From: Gammaproteobacteria bacterium | GTDB lineage: Bacteria; Pseudomonadota; Gammaproteobacteria; SZUA-229 | NCBI GenBank assembly: GCA_030641945.1 | Contig: DAOWLL010000006.1 | Span: 1 to 14,630 of the forward strand | Reading direction: 5' to 3' | DNA length: 14,630 bases | Shown: positions 6,408 through 13,809 of the stretch, piece by piece | Layout: each line of letters begins with the position of its first letter | Position numbering within the stretch: the stretch's first letter is position 1 | Notes under the pieces: generated by a model | What the model saw: the letters and a program-made list of their open reading frames with translations, nothing else | What the model was told of the DNA's origin: nothing | Databases searched by the model: none | Position numbers and translations under genes: made by a program

Positions 6408-6845
6408 ATGCAAATTCCCTGGTATATCGCTGCCCTGGGTGCCGCAATCACATGGGGCGTATATTATCCGCTGGTTGACATGGCGTTGAAGCGGATTTCT
6501 TTATATAGCGTGATTTTGCTCAGTATGATTCCGGTTTTTATGGTCATGCCTTTTTTTATTAAAACGCTTAGCGATGATTTTGATACTGTTAGATCTCTGC
6601 CAACATCTGAGCAATGGGTAATCGCGTCACTCGGCTTAATCGGTCTGTTTGGCGAAGTGATGGTGTACCTGGCGATAACCGGAAAGAATGCGACGCTGGC
6701 GAGTTTGATAGAGATGACTTACCCGGTATTTGTTGTATTTTTTGCCTATGTGTTTTACAGGCAAATGCATGTTACGCCCAGTGTTTTTATTGGTGGTTTG
6801 ATGGTACTAACCGGTGCGGGTTTGATTATTTATCACAATCAGTAG
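6408..6845 (+). CDS. Half-size EamA/DMT-family membrane transporter
   Basis: The 145-residue protein consists of one EamA domain with five predicted membrane helices (about 5-24, 34-53, 70-90, 94-117, 122-142). The N-terminal pattern AALGAAITWGVYYPLVDMAL and the closing GGLMVLTGAGLII are typical of the drug/metabolite transporter superfamily. Standard members have two such domains and ten helices; a single-domain form would have to pair with itself or a partner. The substrate is unknown. The start is ATG 6408, with AGGAG eight bases upstream; an in-frame start at 6327 would add 27 polar residues unlike the family. It is monocistronic as far as I can see: the next gene converges from the other strand. 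Confidence 0.82.
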   Translation: MQIPWYIAALGAAITWGVYYPLVDMALKRISLYSVILLSMIPVFMVMPFFIKTLSDDFDTVRSLPTSEQWVIASLGLIGLFGEVMVYLAITGKNATLASLIEMTYPVFVVFFAYVFYRQMHVTPSVFIGGLMVLTGAGLIIYHNQ

Positions 6846-6853
6846 TTAATGAT

Positions 6854-6874
6854 GAATAGTGAATAGTGAATAAT
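6854..6874 (+). repeat. Heptamer tandem repeat GAATAGT
   Basis: Two perfect copies of GAATAGT at 6854-6860 and 6861-6867 are followed by GAATAAT at 6868-6874. The array lies just after the EamA stop. Copy number could vary by slippage; no function is evident. A perfect 10-bp palindrome CACGATCGTG follows at 6888-6897. Confidence 0.7.
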
Positions 6875-6910
6875 TAAAAAAGAAAGTCACGATCGTGCTT
6901 ATGGCGATAT

Positions 6911-6972
6911 TCGCGTTATTTGCGGCAAAAATCTTCTTTTTATAAAGACGGACTTATCCGCAAACAACGCGA
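6911..6972. repeat. Inverted repeat between convergent genes, possible bidirectional terminator
   Basis: Arms at 6911-6925 and 6958-6972 (core CGCGTTATTTGCGG and CCGCAAACAACGCG) pair over 15 positions with one mismatch. The loop of 32 bases holds its own perfect palindrome, TTTATAAA. The element lies between the 3' ends of the EamA gene and the aminotransferase gene, the place for a bidirectional terminator, but no T-run follows the arms. It could instead be a REP-like genomic repeat; no other copy is in this window. Confidence 0.6.
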
Positions 6973-6997
6973 TGAGTAGATGTGTTCGGGGTGTTGC

Positions 6998-8176
6998 TTA
7001 TTTCATCGCTGACTGCGCAGCTTCCAGTGCAGCGCCGGTATTGATATCGGCGCCCATTTCACTGAGCACGGCTTCCAGTGAACTCAGGCACAGGAAGATG
7101 TTTTCCGCGCGTGAGCTGTGGCCCATCAATCCGATGCGCCAGACTTTGCCGGCAAGCGATCCCAGGCCGGCACCGATTTCGAGGTTGAATTCATTCAGCA
7201 GCCTTGAACGCACTGCGGCTTCATCAATACCGTCGGGGATGGTGACCGAATTAAGTTGTGGCAGGCGGTGGGCCTCATCGACAATGAAGGACAGGCCCAT
7301 GGCTTCAAGACCGGCACGCAGTGCCAGGTGGTTGTTGTAGTGGCGCGCCCATGCGTTTTCGAGTCCTTCTTCCTGCAGCATCACCAGTGATTCGTGCAGT
7401 GCGTACAAGGCATTGACGGGGGCAGTGTGGTGGTAAGCACGCTTTGCGTTTGGACCCCAGTAACCCATAACCAGGTTGGTATCGAGGAACCAGCTCTGCA
7501 CCTTGGTGTTGCGGCTGGTGATCACCTCGACAGCGCGGTCACTGAAGCTGACCGGTGAGATGCCGGGAGTACAGGACAGGCATTTCTGCGTGCCGGAATA
7601 GATCGCATCGATGCCCCATTCATCGACCTTGAGCTCGGATCCACCGAGTGATGTTACGGCATCGACCAGCGCCAGCGTATCGTGGTCGTGTGCAAGCTTG
7701 CACAGGATGTCGGCGTCAGAGCGTGCGCCAGTCGAGGTTTCGGCGTGGACGAATGCAAGCAGTTTTGCGTCAGGGTTCGCCTTCAGGGCGTCTTCTGCTT
7801 TCTGCGGATCGACCGGCTTGCCCCATTCAACTTCAACCATGATCGGTGTGGCGCCGCAGCGCTCTACATTTTCTTTCATGCGGCCGCCGAAGACACCATT
7901 CTGGCAGACGATGGCCTTGTCACCACGTTCCAGCAGATTCATGAACGTGGTTTCCATGCCGGCGGAGCCGGGCGCGGACACCGGAATGGTCAGCTGGTTT
8001 TGAGTCTTGAACGCATACTGCAGCATCTGTTTGACTTCATCCATCATGCCGACGAAGGCTGGATCGAGATGGCCGATCGTGGGGCGCGCCATCGCACCGG
8101 TGACACGCGGGTGGACATCAGAAGGGCCGGGACCCATTAATGTGCGTACGGGTGGATTAAAAGAGGTAATGCTCAT
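6998..8176 (-). CDS. Alanine/serine-glyoxylate aminotransferase (class V)
   Basis: This PLP enzyme moves an amino group to glyoxylate, giving glycine. The 392-residue length and motifs fit the AGXT/SgaA group of class V aminotransferases: LMGPGPSDVHPRV near the N-terminus, the SAPGSAGMET loop (68-76), HAETSTG (144-150), VDAVTSLGG with Asp172 for the PLP ring nitrogen, and SGTQKCLS with Lys198 forming the Schiff base. Sequence alone does not settle whether alanine or serine is the preferred donor. Its place downstream of glcDEF on the same strand supports glyoxylate as acceptor: GlcDEF would make glyoxylate and this enzyme would remove it. A 101-base gap from glcF leaves room for its own promoter, though I found none convincing. 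The start is ATG with only a weak ribosome-binding site. Confidence 0.92.
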   Translation of the reverse strand: MSITSFNPPVRTLMGPGPSDVHPRVTGAMARPTIGHLDPAFVGMMDEVKQMLQYAFKTQNQLTIPVSAPGSAGMETTFMNLLERGDKAIVCQNGVFGGRMKENVERCGATPIMVEVEWGKPVDPQKAEDALKANPDAKLLAFVHAETSTGARSDADILCKLAHDHDTLALVDAVTSLGGSELKVDEWGIDAIYSGTQKCLSCTPGISPVSFSDRAVEVITSRNTKVQSWFLDTNLVMGYWGPNAKRAYHHTAPVNALYALHESLVMLQEEGLENAWARHYNNHLALRAGLEAMGLSFIVDEAHRLPQLNSVTIPDGIDEAAVRSRLLNEFNLEIGAGLGSLAGKVWRIGLMGHSSRAENIFLCLSSLEAVLSEMGADINTGAALEAAQSAMK

Positions 8177-8273
8177 GGTTAATATTCTGTTCTGGTTGAA
8201 AAGAGCCGGCTATTCTGCCATGAATGTTCGATTTCGACTACGTACAGAAACTGTGGAATTGCGGTCGTGAAGC

Positions 8274-8283
8274 GGGGTCAGAC
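8274..8283. other. GGGGTCAGAC motif over the glcF stop
   Basis: The stop codon of glcF lies inside GGGGTCAGAC (plus strand). From memory this is half of a palindromic motif, GGGGTCNGACCCC, seen as an intergenic repeat in many gammaproteobacteria. Only a half-site is present here and a chance match is possible. Confidence 0.3.
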
Positions 8284-9489
8284 TAACAGTTCTACCCAGT
8301 GCATGACAGGAATCCGGGTTCCACTCTGCAGGTGTAATTGGCAACCGATATTCGCGGTCGCGATCACGTCGGGTTTTTCGGCTTGAATATAGTGCAGTTT
8401 CCTGTCGCGCAGCTTCTCGGCCATGGTTTTTTGCAGGATGGAGTAAGTGCCTGCAGAACCGCAGCAAAGATGCGACTCCTGGAAAGTGACCAGCTGTCTG
8501 CCCGAGGCTTCGAGTATGGACTCAACTTTTCCGCGTACCTGCTGGCCATGCTGTAATGTGCAGGGTGGATGGAAAGCAACTTTGGTCAGCGCTGTATTTA
8601 TTGCGGATGCAGGCAGGGATTCTTCAGCAACGATTTCACTCAGGTCTTTGCTCAACTCACTGACCCTTGCTGCCTTGAGATTGTATTCGTCATCATCTGC
8701 CAGTATGTGTCCATATTCCCTGATCGTTACACCGCAGCCGCTGGCTGTTGAGATTATAGCTTCGACCTGGTTGTTTTCGATATAAGGCCACCAGCTATCA
8801 ATATTGTTTTTGATATAAGCACGGGCTTCATCAAATGCATCAAGGTGGTGGCTTATGCCGCCACAACAACCGTTTTGAGGAATGCGCAGTGTCTGTATTC
8901 CAACACGGTCAAGCACGATGGCTGCAGCGCGATCAATATTGGGCTGCAAACCTGGCTGGACGCAGCCTTGCAGCAGGATGATTTTTCGTTCGTGTTCACT
9001 CTCGGGCCATTGCAGCAGTCGCTTCGGTTTTGCTGGCACCTTCTGTTTAATCGCTGAAGGCAGCAGGGGTCTGGCTAATTGCACAGCAGCAATTGCTGTA
9101 GTGAATAAAGTTTTTGTCAGAAACAGTTTTCGCAGGGCAAAGCGCTTGAAGCTGTCAGTCAGTGTGCGCCTTGCCTGTTCCGAGACCAGCTTGCGTCCTA
9201 TATCAACGAGTTGACCATAAGCTACACCTGAAGGGCAGGTTGATTCGCAGTTTCTGCAGGTCAGGCATCGATCGAGATGAGTTTGTGTATGTCTGCCAGG
9301 GTGATTGCCTTCGAGCACCTGTTTGATCAGGTAGATGCGGCCACGAGGCCCATCGAGCTCATCACCGGTAAGCTGGTAGGGAGGACAGGTTGCATTGCAA
9401 AAACCGCAGTGCACGCAATTACGCAGGATACGATTTGCCTCTTTTCCGTGATGCGTTTCGAGATGGGTGGGAGTGATCGAGGTCTTCAC
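8278..9489 (-). CDS. glcF: Glycolate oxidase iron-sulfur subunit GlcF
   Basis: GlcF passes electrons from the flavin subunits of glycolate oxidase towards the respiratory chain. The 403-residue protein has two ferredoxin-type 4Fe-4S clusters near the N-terminus (Cys25, 28, 31, 35 and Cys75, 78, 81, 85). It also has two CCG domains typical of the GlcF/heterodisulfide reductase family: GCCGG at 207-211 and LCCGSAG at 341-347, with accompanying Cys176, Cys310 and Cys383. Length is normal for the family. Translation starts at GTG 9489, which overlaps the TGA of glcE in GTGA, a strong sign of coupled translation in the operon. The C-terminus PVMHWVELLV is the usual kind of ending. It would lie on the cytoplasmic face of the membrane with GlcD and GlcE. 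Confidence 0.96.
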   Translation of the reverse strand: MKTSITPTHLETHHGKEANRILRNCVHCGFCNATCPPYQLTGDELDGPRGRIYLIKQVLEGNHPGRHTQTHLDRCLTCRNCESTCPSGVAYGQLVDIGRKLVSEQARRTLTDSFKRFALRKLFLTKTLFTTAIAAVQLARPLLPSAIKQKVPAKPKRLLQWPESEHERKIILLQGCVQPGLQPNIDRAAAIVLDRVGIQTLRIPQNGCCGGISHHLDAFDEARAYIKNNIDSWWPYIENNQVEAIISTASGCGVTIREYGHILADDDEYNLKAARVSELSKDLSEIVAEESLPASAINTALTKVAFHPPCTLQHGQQVRGKVESILEASGRQLVTFQESHLCCGSAGTYSILQKTMAEKLRDRKLHYIQAEKPDVIATANIGCQLHLQSGTRIPVMHWVELLV

Positions 9490-10550
9490 AGCTCTTTATA
9501 CAGCCTGGCTGGATTCAGAATGTTATTGGGATCGAGGGCATGCTTGATGCGTTTGTGAATGGCCAGCATCCCTGCTTGCAGTGGCTGGAAAATTTCATCC
9601 GATGAATTTTCTTGCGCTGGACTGGAATTAATATTGTAACGTGTTGCATGGCCACCAAGTCGCTGCGCCTGTTCAAATAAATCGTTATTTGAAACTTTCC
9701 AGCGCAGTGCACCGCCCCATTCGATCAACTGATCGTCTTCATTGTGTATCACCGCTGCCGGGGGTAGCGATAATCGCCACAAATTTGCCTGTTCAAAACA
9801 GGGGTGTGACTGGTGGCGCAGCTGCTGCCATAAGTCATTGGCAACAACTTCGCCACCCATTTTTCTGTGGGCATTGCTGATACTGTTTTCAGTGCTGCTC
9901 AAGCGAACCGATAACACACCCTGGTAATGGCAGCTGGCTGTTACCGGATGGCCGTCGATTAGCCAGCCACGCAGCATTTTGTGTCCCTCTACGGCATCTA
10001 TCTCAAATGCCAGGGTGGTCTCAGCCTCTGCTTTTGGTAAAACCTTGAGCGATATTTCGAGGAGCACCCCAAGGGTGCCCTGTGCCCCGACCATCAACCG
10101 GGACACATCATATCCGGCCACATTTTTCATCACCTGGCCACCGAACTGCATCAGCTCTCCCTTGCCATTAATGATTTTTGCACCCAGCACAAAATCTCTG
10201 GCAGCGCCATGAAACGGCCGCGCGGGTCCCGATAAGCCACAGGCTATTGCGCCGCCGATGGTTGATTGATCAGAGTGGCAAGGTGGCTCAAAAGCGAGCT
10301 GTTGACCATGCTCATCCAGGGCGGATTCGATATCGGAAATTCTGCTTCCGCTTCGCGCGGTTATGACCAGCTCACTGGCCTTGTAAGACAATATGCCGTT
10401 ATGTTCGTCAAGCGGCAGAGGTTCGCCCTGCACGTCCCGGCCATAAAATAATTTGCTGTTGCCGGACCTGATTGCCAGCGGTGTTTTGCTGCTACAGGCA
10501 CGTAAAACCTGGTCACAGAGAATCTCGGTTTTGTCGTTGTTATCTGGCAT
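9486..10550 (-). CDS. glcE: Glycolate oxidase FAD-binding subunit GlcE
   Basis: GlcE is the smaller flavoprotein subunit required for glycolate oxidase activity. The 354-residue protein has a shortened PCMH-type FAD domain: LAIRSGNSK (25-33), ITARSGSRI (63-71), QSTIGGAIACGLSGP (95-109) and the NVAGYDVSRLMVGAQGTLG stretch (143-161). It ends with LDPNNILNPARLY, the closing motif common to this oxidase family. It lacks the full catalytic domain of GlcD, as expected. The gene starts 17 bases after the glcD stop, within or just after a duplicated decamer and without a clear Shine-Dalgarno, and overlaps glcF by four bases. Order D-E-F is the same as in E. coli. Confidence 0.95.
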   Translation of the reverse strand: MPDNNDKTEILCDQVLRACSSKTPLAIRSGNSKLFYGRDVQGEPLPLDEHNGILSYKASELVITARSGSRISDIESALDEHGQQLAFEPPCHSDQSTIGGAIACGLSGPARPFHGAARDFVLGAKIINGKGELMQFGGQVMKNVAGYDVSRLMVGAQGTLGVLLEISLKVLPKAEAETTLAFEIDAVEGHKMLRGWLIDGHPVTASCHYQGVLSVRLSSTENSISNAHRKMGGEVVANDLWQQLRHQSHPCFEQANLWRLSLPPAAVIHNEDDQLIEWGGALRWKVSNNDLFEQAQRLGGHATRYNINSSPAQENSSDEIFQPLQAGMLAIHKRIKHALDPNNILNPARLYKEL

Positions 10551-10570
10551 ATTAAAGCTGATTAAAGCTA
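10551..10570. repeat. Decamer duplication at the glcD-glcE junction
   Basis: ATTAAAGCTG (10551-10560) is followed directly by ATTAAAGCTA (10561-10570). The second copy contains the glcD stop and the first abuts the glcE ATG, so the duplication makes up the whole spacer where a ribosome-binding site should be. It may reflect slippage; no function is evident. Confidence 0.7.
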
Positions 10571-12034
10571 AAAGCGTTCCAGTTCAGGGTGTGGTAGCTG
10601 GCCATGATGAACGTGCATGGCGCCAAACTCTGCACAGCGGTGCAATGTCGGGATTGCCTTGCCGGGATTGAGTAGTTCGTCAGGGTCAAACGCATGCTTG
10701 ATGGCATGGAACTGTTGCAGTTCCATGCTATTGAACTGAACACACATCTGGTTGATTTTTTCCATGCCAACGCCGTGCTCGCCCGTTATGGTACCGCCAG
10801 CTTCAACACATATTTCCAGTATCTTGCCGCCCAGCTCTTCGGTTCTTTCGAGTTCGCCATCGATATTGGCATCATAAAGAATCAGCGGGTGCAGGTTGCC
10901 ATCACCGGCGTGAAATACGTTGACGATGGGCAGCCTGTATTCATTCGACAGCTCACTAATGCGTGTTAATACATTGGCGATCTGGTAGCGCGGAATCGTG
11001 CCGTCCATGCAGTAGTAGTCGGGTGACAGGCGTCCCACCGCGGGAAAAGCGGCTTTGCGGCCGGCCCAGAATTTTGCCCGTTGTTGTTCGTCATGGGCGA
11101 CCCGTATTTCTGTGGCGCCTGAAGTTCGCAGCACATTTTGCGCGTGTTCCAGCCGGTCCGCGACCTCGGCGCTGGTACCATCAATTTCACACAGTAATAT
11201 TGCGGCTGCATCGCGCGGGTAACCTGCATTTACAAAATCATCTGCCGCGCGAAGAGCGGCATTGTCCATCAACTCCAGTCCGGCGGGCAGAATGCCATCA
11301 GCAATAATATTGCTGACCGCCTGCCCGGCGGTGGCGACATCATCGAAAGCTGCAAGGATCACGTTGGCAGCTTCCGGTTTGGGCAGAAGTTTCACGGTGA
11401 TCTCAGTGATTACACCAAGCAGGCCCTCGGAGCCTGTCATCAGAGCGAGCAGATCATAACCGGGACTATCAAGCGCATCGCTGCCAATAGTCAGGTGCTC
11501 ACCCTGCATGGTAATGACTTCAAGCTTGAGAATGTTATGTACGGTGAGGCCATATTTGAGGCAGTGTACACCGCCGGCATTTTCAGCCACGTTGCCGCCA
11601 ATGGAGCAGGCTATCTGTGAAGAAGGATCAGGCGCATAGTACAGGCCATAGCTGCTGGCTGCCTCGGAGATGGCCAGGTTGCGAACACCTGGCTGGACGC
11701 GTGCAGTGCGGTTATCAATATCGATGTTCTGTATGCGGCTGAGCCTGGCAAGGCTCATGAGGATGCCGTTCTCCAGAGGCAGCGCGCCGCCGGATAATCC
11801 TGTGCCTGCGCCGCGCGCTACGACAGGTATTGTTTGATTGGTACAAAAGGACAGGATGTCTTCGATCTGCTTTATCGTTTCCGGTAAAACGACAACCATC
11901 GGTACTTGCTGGTAAGCAGACAGGCCGTCGCATTCATAGGGCCTGAGGTCTTCTTCTTTATGTAAAACGGATTCCGTCGGCAAGATCTTTTGCAAACAGC
12001 GGATAACCAGTTTTTTATCAGTCGAGGTGCTCAA
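10568..12034 (-). CDS. glcD: Glycolate oxidase FAD-linked subunit GlcD
   Basis: GlcD is the catalytic flavoprotein that oxidises glycolate to glyoxylate. The 488-residue protein carries the PCMH FAD domain with VVARGAGTGLSGGALPLENG (71-90) and PDPSSQIACSIGGNVAENAG (135-154), and the C-terminal FAD-oxidase domain with NVFHAGDGNLHPLI (372-385, His375 and His382) and GEHGVGMEK (418-426). The C-terminus MHVHHGQLPHPELERF is very close to E. coli GlcD as I recall it, separating it from D-lactate dehydrogenase relatives. The only plausible start is TTG at 12034, in a TTGA overlap with the upstream NDUFA9-like gene; the next ATG would cut into the FAD domain. Relative to E. coli the N-terminus is slightly shorter. 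Expression is probably coupled to the upstream gene. Confidence 0.96.
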   Translation of the reverse strand: MSTSTDKKLVIRCLQKILPTESVLHKEEDLRPYECDGLSAYQQVPMVVVLPETIKQIEDILSFCTNQTIPVVARGAGTGLSGGALPLENGILMSLARLSRIQNIDIDNRTARVQPGVRNLAISEAASSYGLYYAPDPSSQIACSIGGNVAENAGGVHCLKYGLTVHNILKLEVITMQGEHLTIGSDALDSPGYDLLALMTGSEGLLGVITEITVKLLPKPEAANVILAAFDDVATAGQAVSNIIADGILPAGLELMDNAALRAADDFVNAGYPRDAAAILLCEIDGTSAEVADRLEHAQNVLRTSGATEIRVAHDEQQRAKFWAGRKAAFPAVGRLSPDYYCMDGTIPRYQIANVLTRISELSNEYRLPIVNVFHAGDGNLHPLILYDANIDGELERTEELGGKILEICVEAGGTITGEHGVGMEKINQMCVQFNSMELQQFHAIKHAFDPDELLNPGKAIPTLHRCAEFGAMHVHHGQLPHPELERF

Positions 12035-12981
12035 AGCCGGCGTGCAATTTTGCGCAGTGCGTCATACTCGGTCTGCCTGTTGTCATTTCCAAGGTAAGAC
12101 GGAACAATCATATCCATCGATGTTGGCTCATGTGCACTTTGTTGACAGACGCTGTCGACTTTCAGTGATTTATAGTTATCTATCGAGAACGGTTTGCCTG
12201 GAAACCATTCCAGTGTGTATGCCTGTATCTTACTGATGAAATCAGGCAGTCCAATCACGTGTTTTTTCAAACCAAGCGTTGTGGCAGTGTATTCAACCAG
12301 TTGTTTGAGTGAGTATTCTTCGGGTCCGCATAAATCATAGTGCTTGCCAAAGGTGGATTTGTCATCAAGTGCCTGAACAAAACGATCGGCAACATCACCG
12401 ACATAAACGGGTGCAAAACGCGCATTCGCCGAGGCCAGCGGGAAAAAGAAGGGAATTATTTTCAGCAACATCGCAAAGCGGTTGAGGAAGCTGTCGCCTG
12501 GACCAAATATAACAGAGGGTCTAAAGCTGGTTACTGCCAGTCGGCCGCTCGAGAAGGTGTGCAGCGCGTTCTCGCCTTCACCTTTGGTACGAAGATAAAA
12601 GCTTGGCCCCAGGTTGGCATCCGCGTTAAGTGCGCTCATGTGTATTATTCGTGGAATATTTAATTTAAGGCATGCGCCGAGAATGCTTTTTGGCAGCTCA
12701 ACATGTGCCTTGCGAAAGCCATCACCATTGTGCTGTCTTTCGTTGAGTATACCGATGAGATTAATAACGGCATCCATACCTTTGATATGTGTTTCCAGCT
12801 GAGAAGTATCGAATACGTCCGCTTCAACCAGCTCCAGGTTTGGTAATACCAGCAAGTCTCGGTGATTATTCCGGTTCCTGGTCAGAATTCGAACATGTTT
12901 GCCGCTGGATACCAGGCGGCTGGCTATATATTTACCGACAAAACCGGTTCCGCCGAGAATGCATATGGAGTTGTGTTTCAT
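12031..12981 (-). CDS. NDUFA9-like atypical SDR (NAD(P)-binding epimerase family)
   Basis: The 316-residue protein has a Rossmann fold with GGTGFVG at 10-16, INLIGIL (73-79), MSALNAD (115-121), Y129-x3-K133, and FRPSVIFGPGDSFLNRFA around 153-170. These features fit the complex I NDUFA9 family of atypical SDRs, non-catalytic nucleotide-binding subunits in mitochondria and uncharacterised proteins in bacteria. It probably binds NAD(P)H in the cytoplasm; the Tyr and Lys are kept, so catalysis is not excluded. The gene is first in the glycolate block and its TGA overlaps the TTG of glcD by four bases, so it is likely cotranscribed with glcDEF. A direct role in glycolate metabolism is unproven. 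No strong ribosome-binding site precedes the ATG at 12981. Confidence 0.82.
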   Translation of the reverse strand: MKHNSICILGGTGFVGKYIASRLVSSGKHVRILTRNRNNHRDLLVLPNLELVEADVFDTSQLETHIKGMDAVINLIGILNERQHNGDGFRKAHVELPKSILGACLKLNIPRIIHMSALNADANLGPSFYLRTKGEGENALHTFSSGRLAVTSFRPSVIFGPGDSFLNRFAMLLKIIPFFFPLASANARFAPVYVGDVADRFVQALDDKSTFGKHYDLCGPEEYSLKQLVEYTATTLGLKKHVIGLPDFISKIQAYTLEWFPGKPFSIDNYKSLKVDSVCQQSAHEPTSMDMIVPSYLGNDNRQTEYDALRKIARRL

Positions 12982-13080
12982 ATCAAGGATTTATGAACTG
13001 ACACTATGAAATGGAGTCTACTTTATCACACGCTAGAACAGGGTGGATGGTTCAGGGATGAGGCACATTTGTGTTCGAGC

Positions 13081-13089
13081 TGCTATCAT
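13081..13089 (+). promoter_or_regulatory. Possible extended -10 promoter for the YfaZ-like gene
   Basis: TGCTATCAT matches an extended -10 element (TGn followed by TATCAT at 13084-13089), about 68 bases before the ATG at 13157. There is no clear -35. The 175-base divergent gap (12982-13156) also contains an A9 run at 13132-13140; I see no convincing promoter for the minus-strand gene. Confidence 0.3.
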
Positions 13090-13156
13090 TCGTTCACGAC
13101 AGGGACTTGTTGTTTTCAGGTTTCTCCAGGTAAAAAAAAAGAGGTAATAATAAAAT

Positions 13157-13747
13157 ATGCTTAGAAAAGCATTGATCACAATTGCGGCCTTGCTACCAGC
13201 GTCAAATGTTCTTTCAGCCGGTCTTGACCTTAAACTCAGCAGTGAAACAGCAGAAGTCACTTTTCTGACACAAAATTCCACATTTGGTTATGGTGGTGCC
13301 GACATTGGCATTGGTTTGTTTATTAATGAAAATGATGATTTCCTCGTCAATGGATCCATCGTGGTTTCCGGAAGTGGCACCGGTGACGTGCGTGCACTGC
13401 ATTTTGGTGTTGGTGGTAAAGCTTATGGGGGGCGGCTGGACCTGGGAACGACTAACCCGAATACCAGTGACCCGAGCGGGGGTGCCATCGCTGTTGGTGG
13501 TAATTTGCGCTACGTGTTTCCATCAAGTACGCCGATCGCTATTCTGGCTGAAGGTTTCTGGGCGCCGAGCGTGACCAGTTTCTCCGATTTTGATGGCCTT
13601 GTTGAATACCGCTTTGCACTGGAACTTGAAGTGACGCCAAGTGCGCGTGCCTATATCGGCTACAGGGTGCTGGAAGTCGAGCTGGATACAGGCTTGAAAT
13701 ATAAAATGGACGACAATGCACACATTGGTGTGCGCTTTGCGTTCTGA
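13157..13747 (+). CDS. YfaZ-family outer-membrane beta-barrel protein
   Basis: The 196-residue protein begins with a Sec signal peptide, probably cleaved after NVLSA (residue 21). The mature part is rich in glycine, with alternating hydrophobic and polar residues, and ends in GVRFAF with the terminal Phe needed for outer-membrane barrel insertion. Motifs such as LHFGVGGKAYG, GGAIAVGGNLRYVFP and YIGYRVLEVELD recall the YfaZ family of predicted outer-membrane proteins, whose function is unknown. AGAGG at 13140-13144 is 12 bases from the ATG, somewhat far, and is preceded by a run of nine A. The gene is followed 21 bases later by a strong terminator, so it is probably transcribed alone. Confidence 0.8.
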   Translation: MLRKALITIAALLPASNVLSAGLDLKLSSETAEVTFLTQNSTFGYGGADIGIGLFINENDDFLVNGSIVVSGSGTGDVRALHFGVGGKAYGGRLDLGTTNPNTSDPSGGAIAVGGNLRYVFPSSTPIAILAEGFWAPSVTSFSDFDGLVEYRFALELEVTPSARAYIGYRVLEVELDTGLKYKMDDNAHIGVRFAF

Positions 13748-13768
13748 TGTGAGTACTTAAATAGTGAC

Positions 13769-13796
13769 AAAAAGGCGGGGTGACTCGCCTTTTTTT
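13769..13796 (+). terminator. Rho-independent terminator after the YfaZ-like gene
   Basis: GGCGGG (13774-13779) pairs with CTCGCC (13784-13789) around a GTGA tetraloop (GNRA class). The flanking A5 (13769-13773) pairs with the T7 run at 13790-13796, extending the stem to about 11 bp. The T-run ends 13 bases before the mazG ATG. Confidence 0.9.
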
Positions 13797-13809
13797 ATGG
13801 GGGTGAGTT

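Noticed and set aside
7682..8140. A 152-residue open frame antisense to the aminotransferase gene
   Set aside because: It is rich in residues produced by the complementary strand of a codon-biased gene and has no ribosome-binding site or motif.
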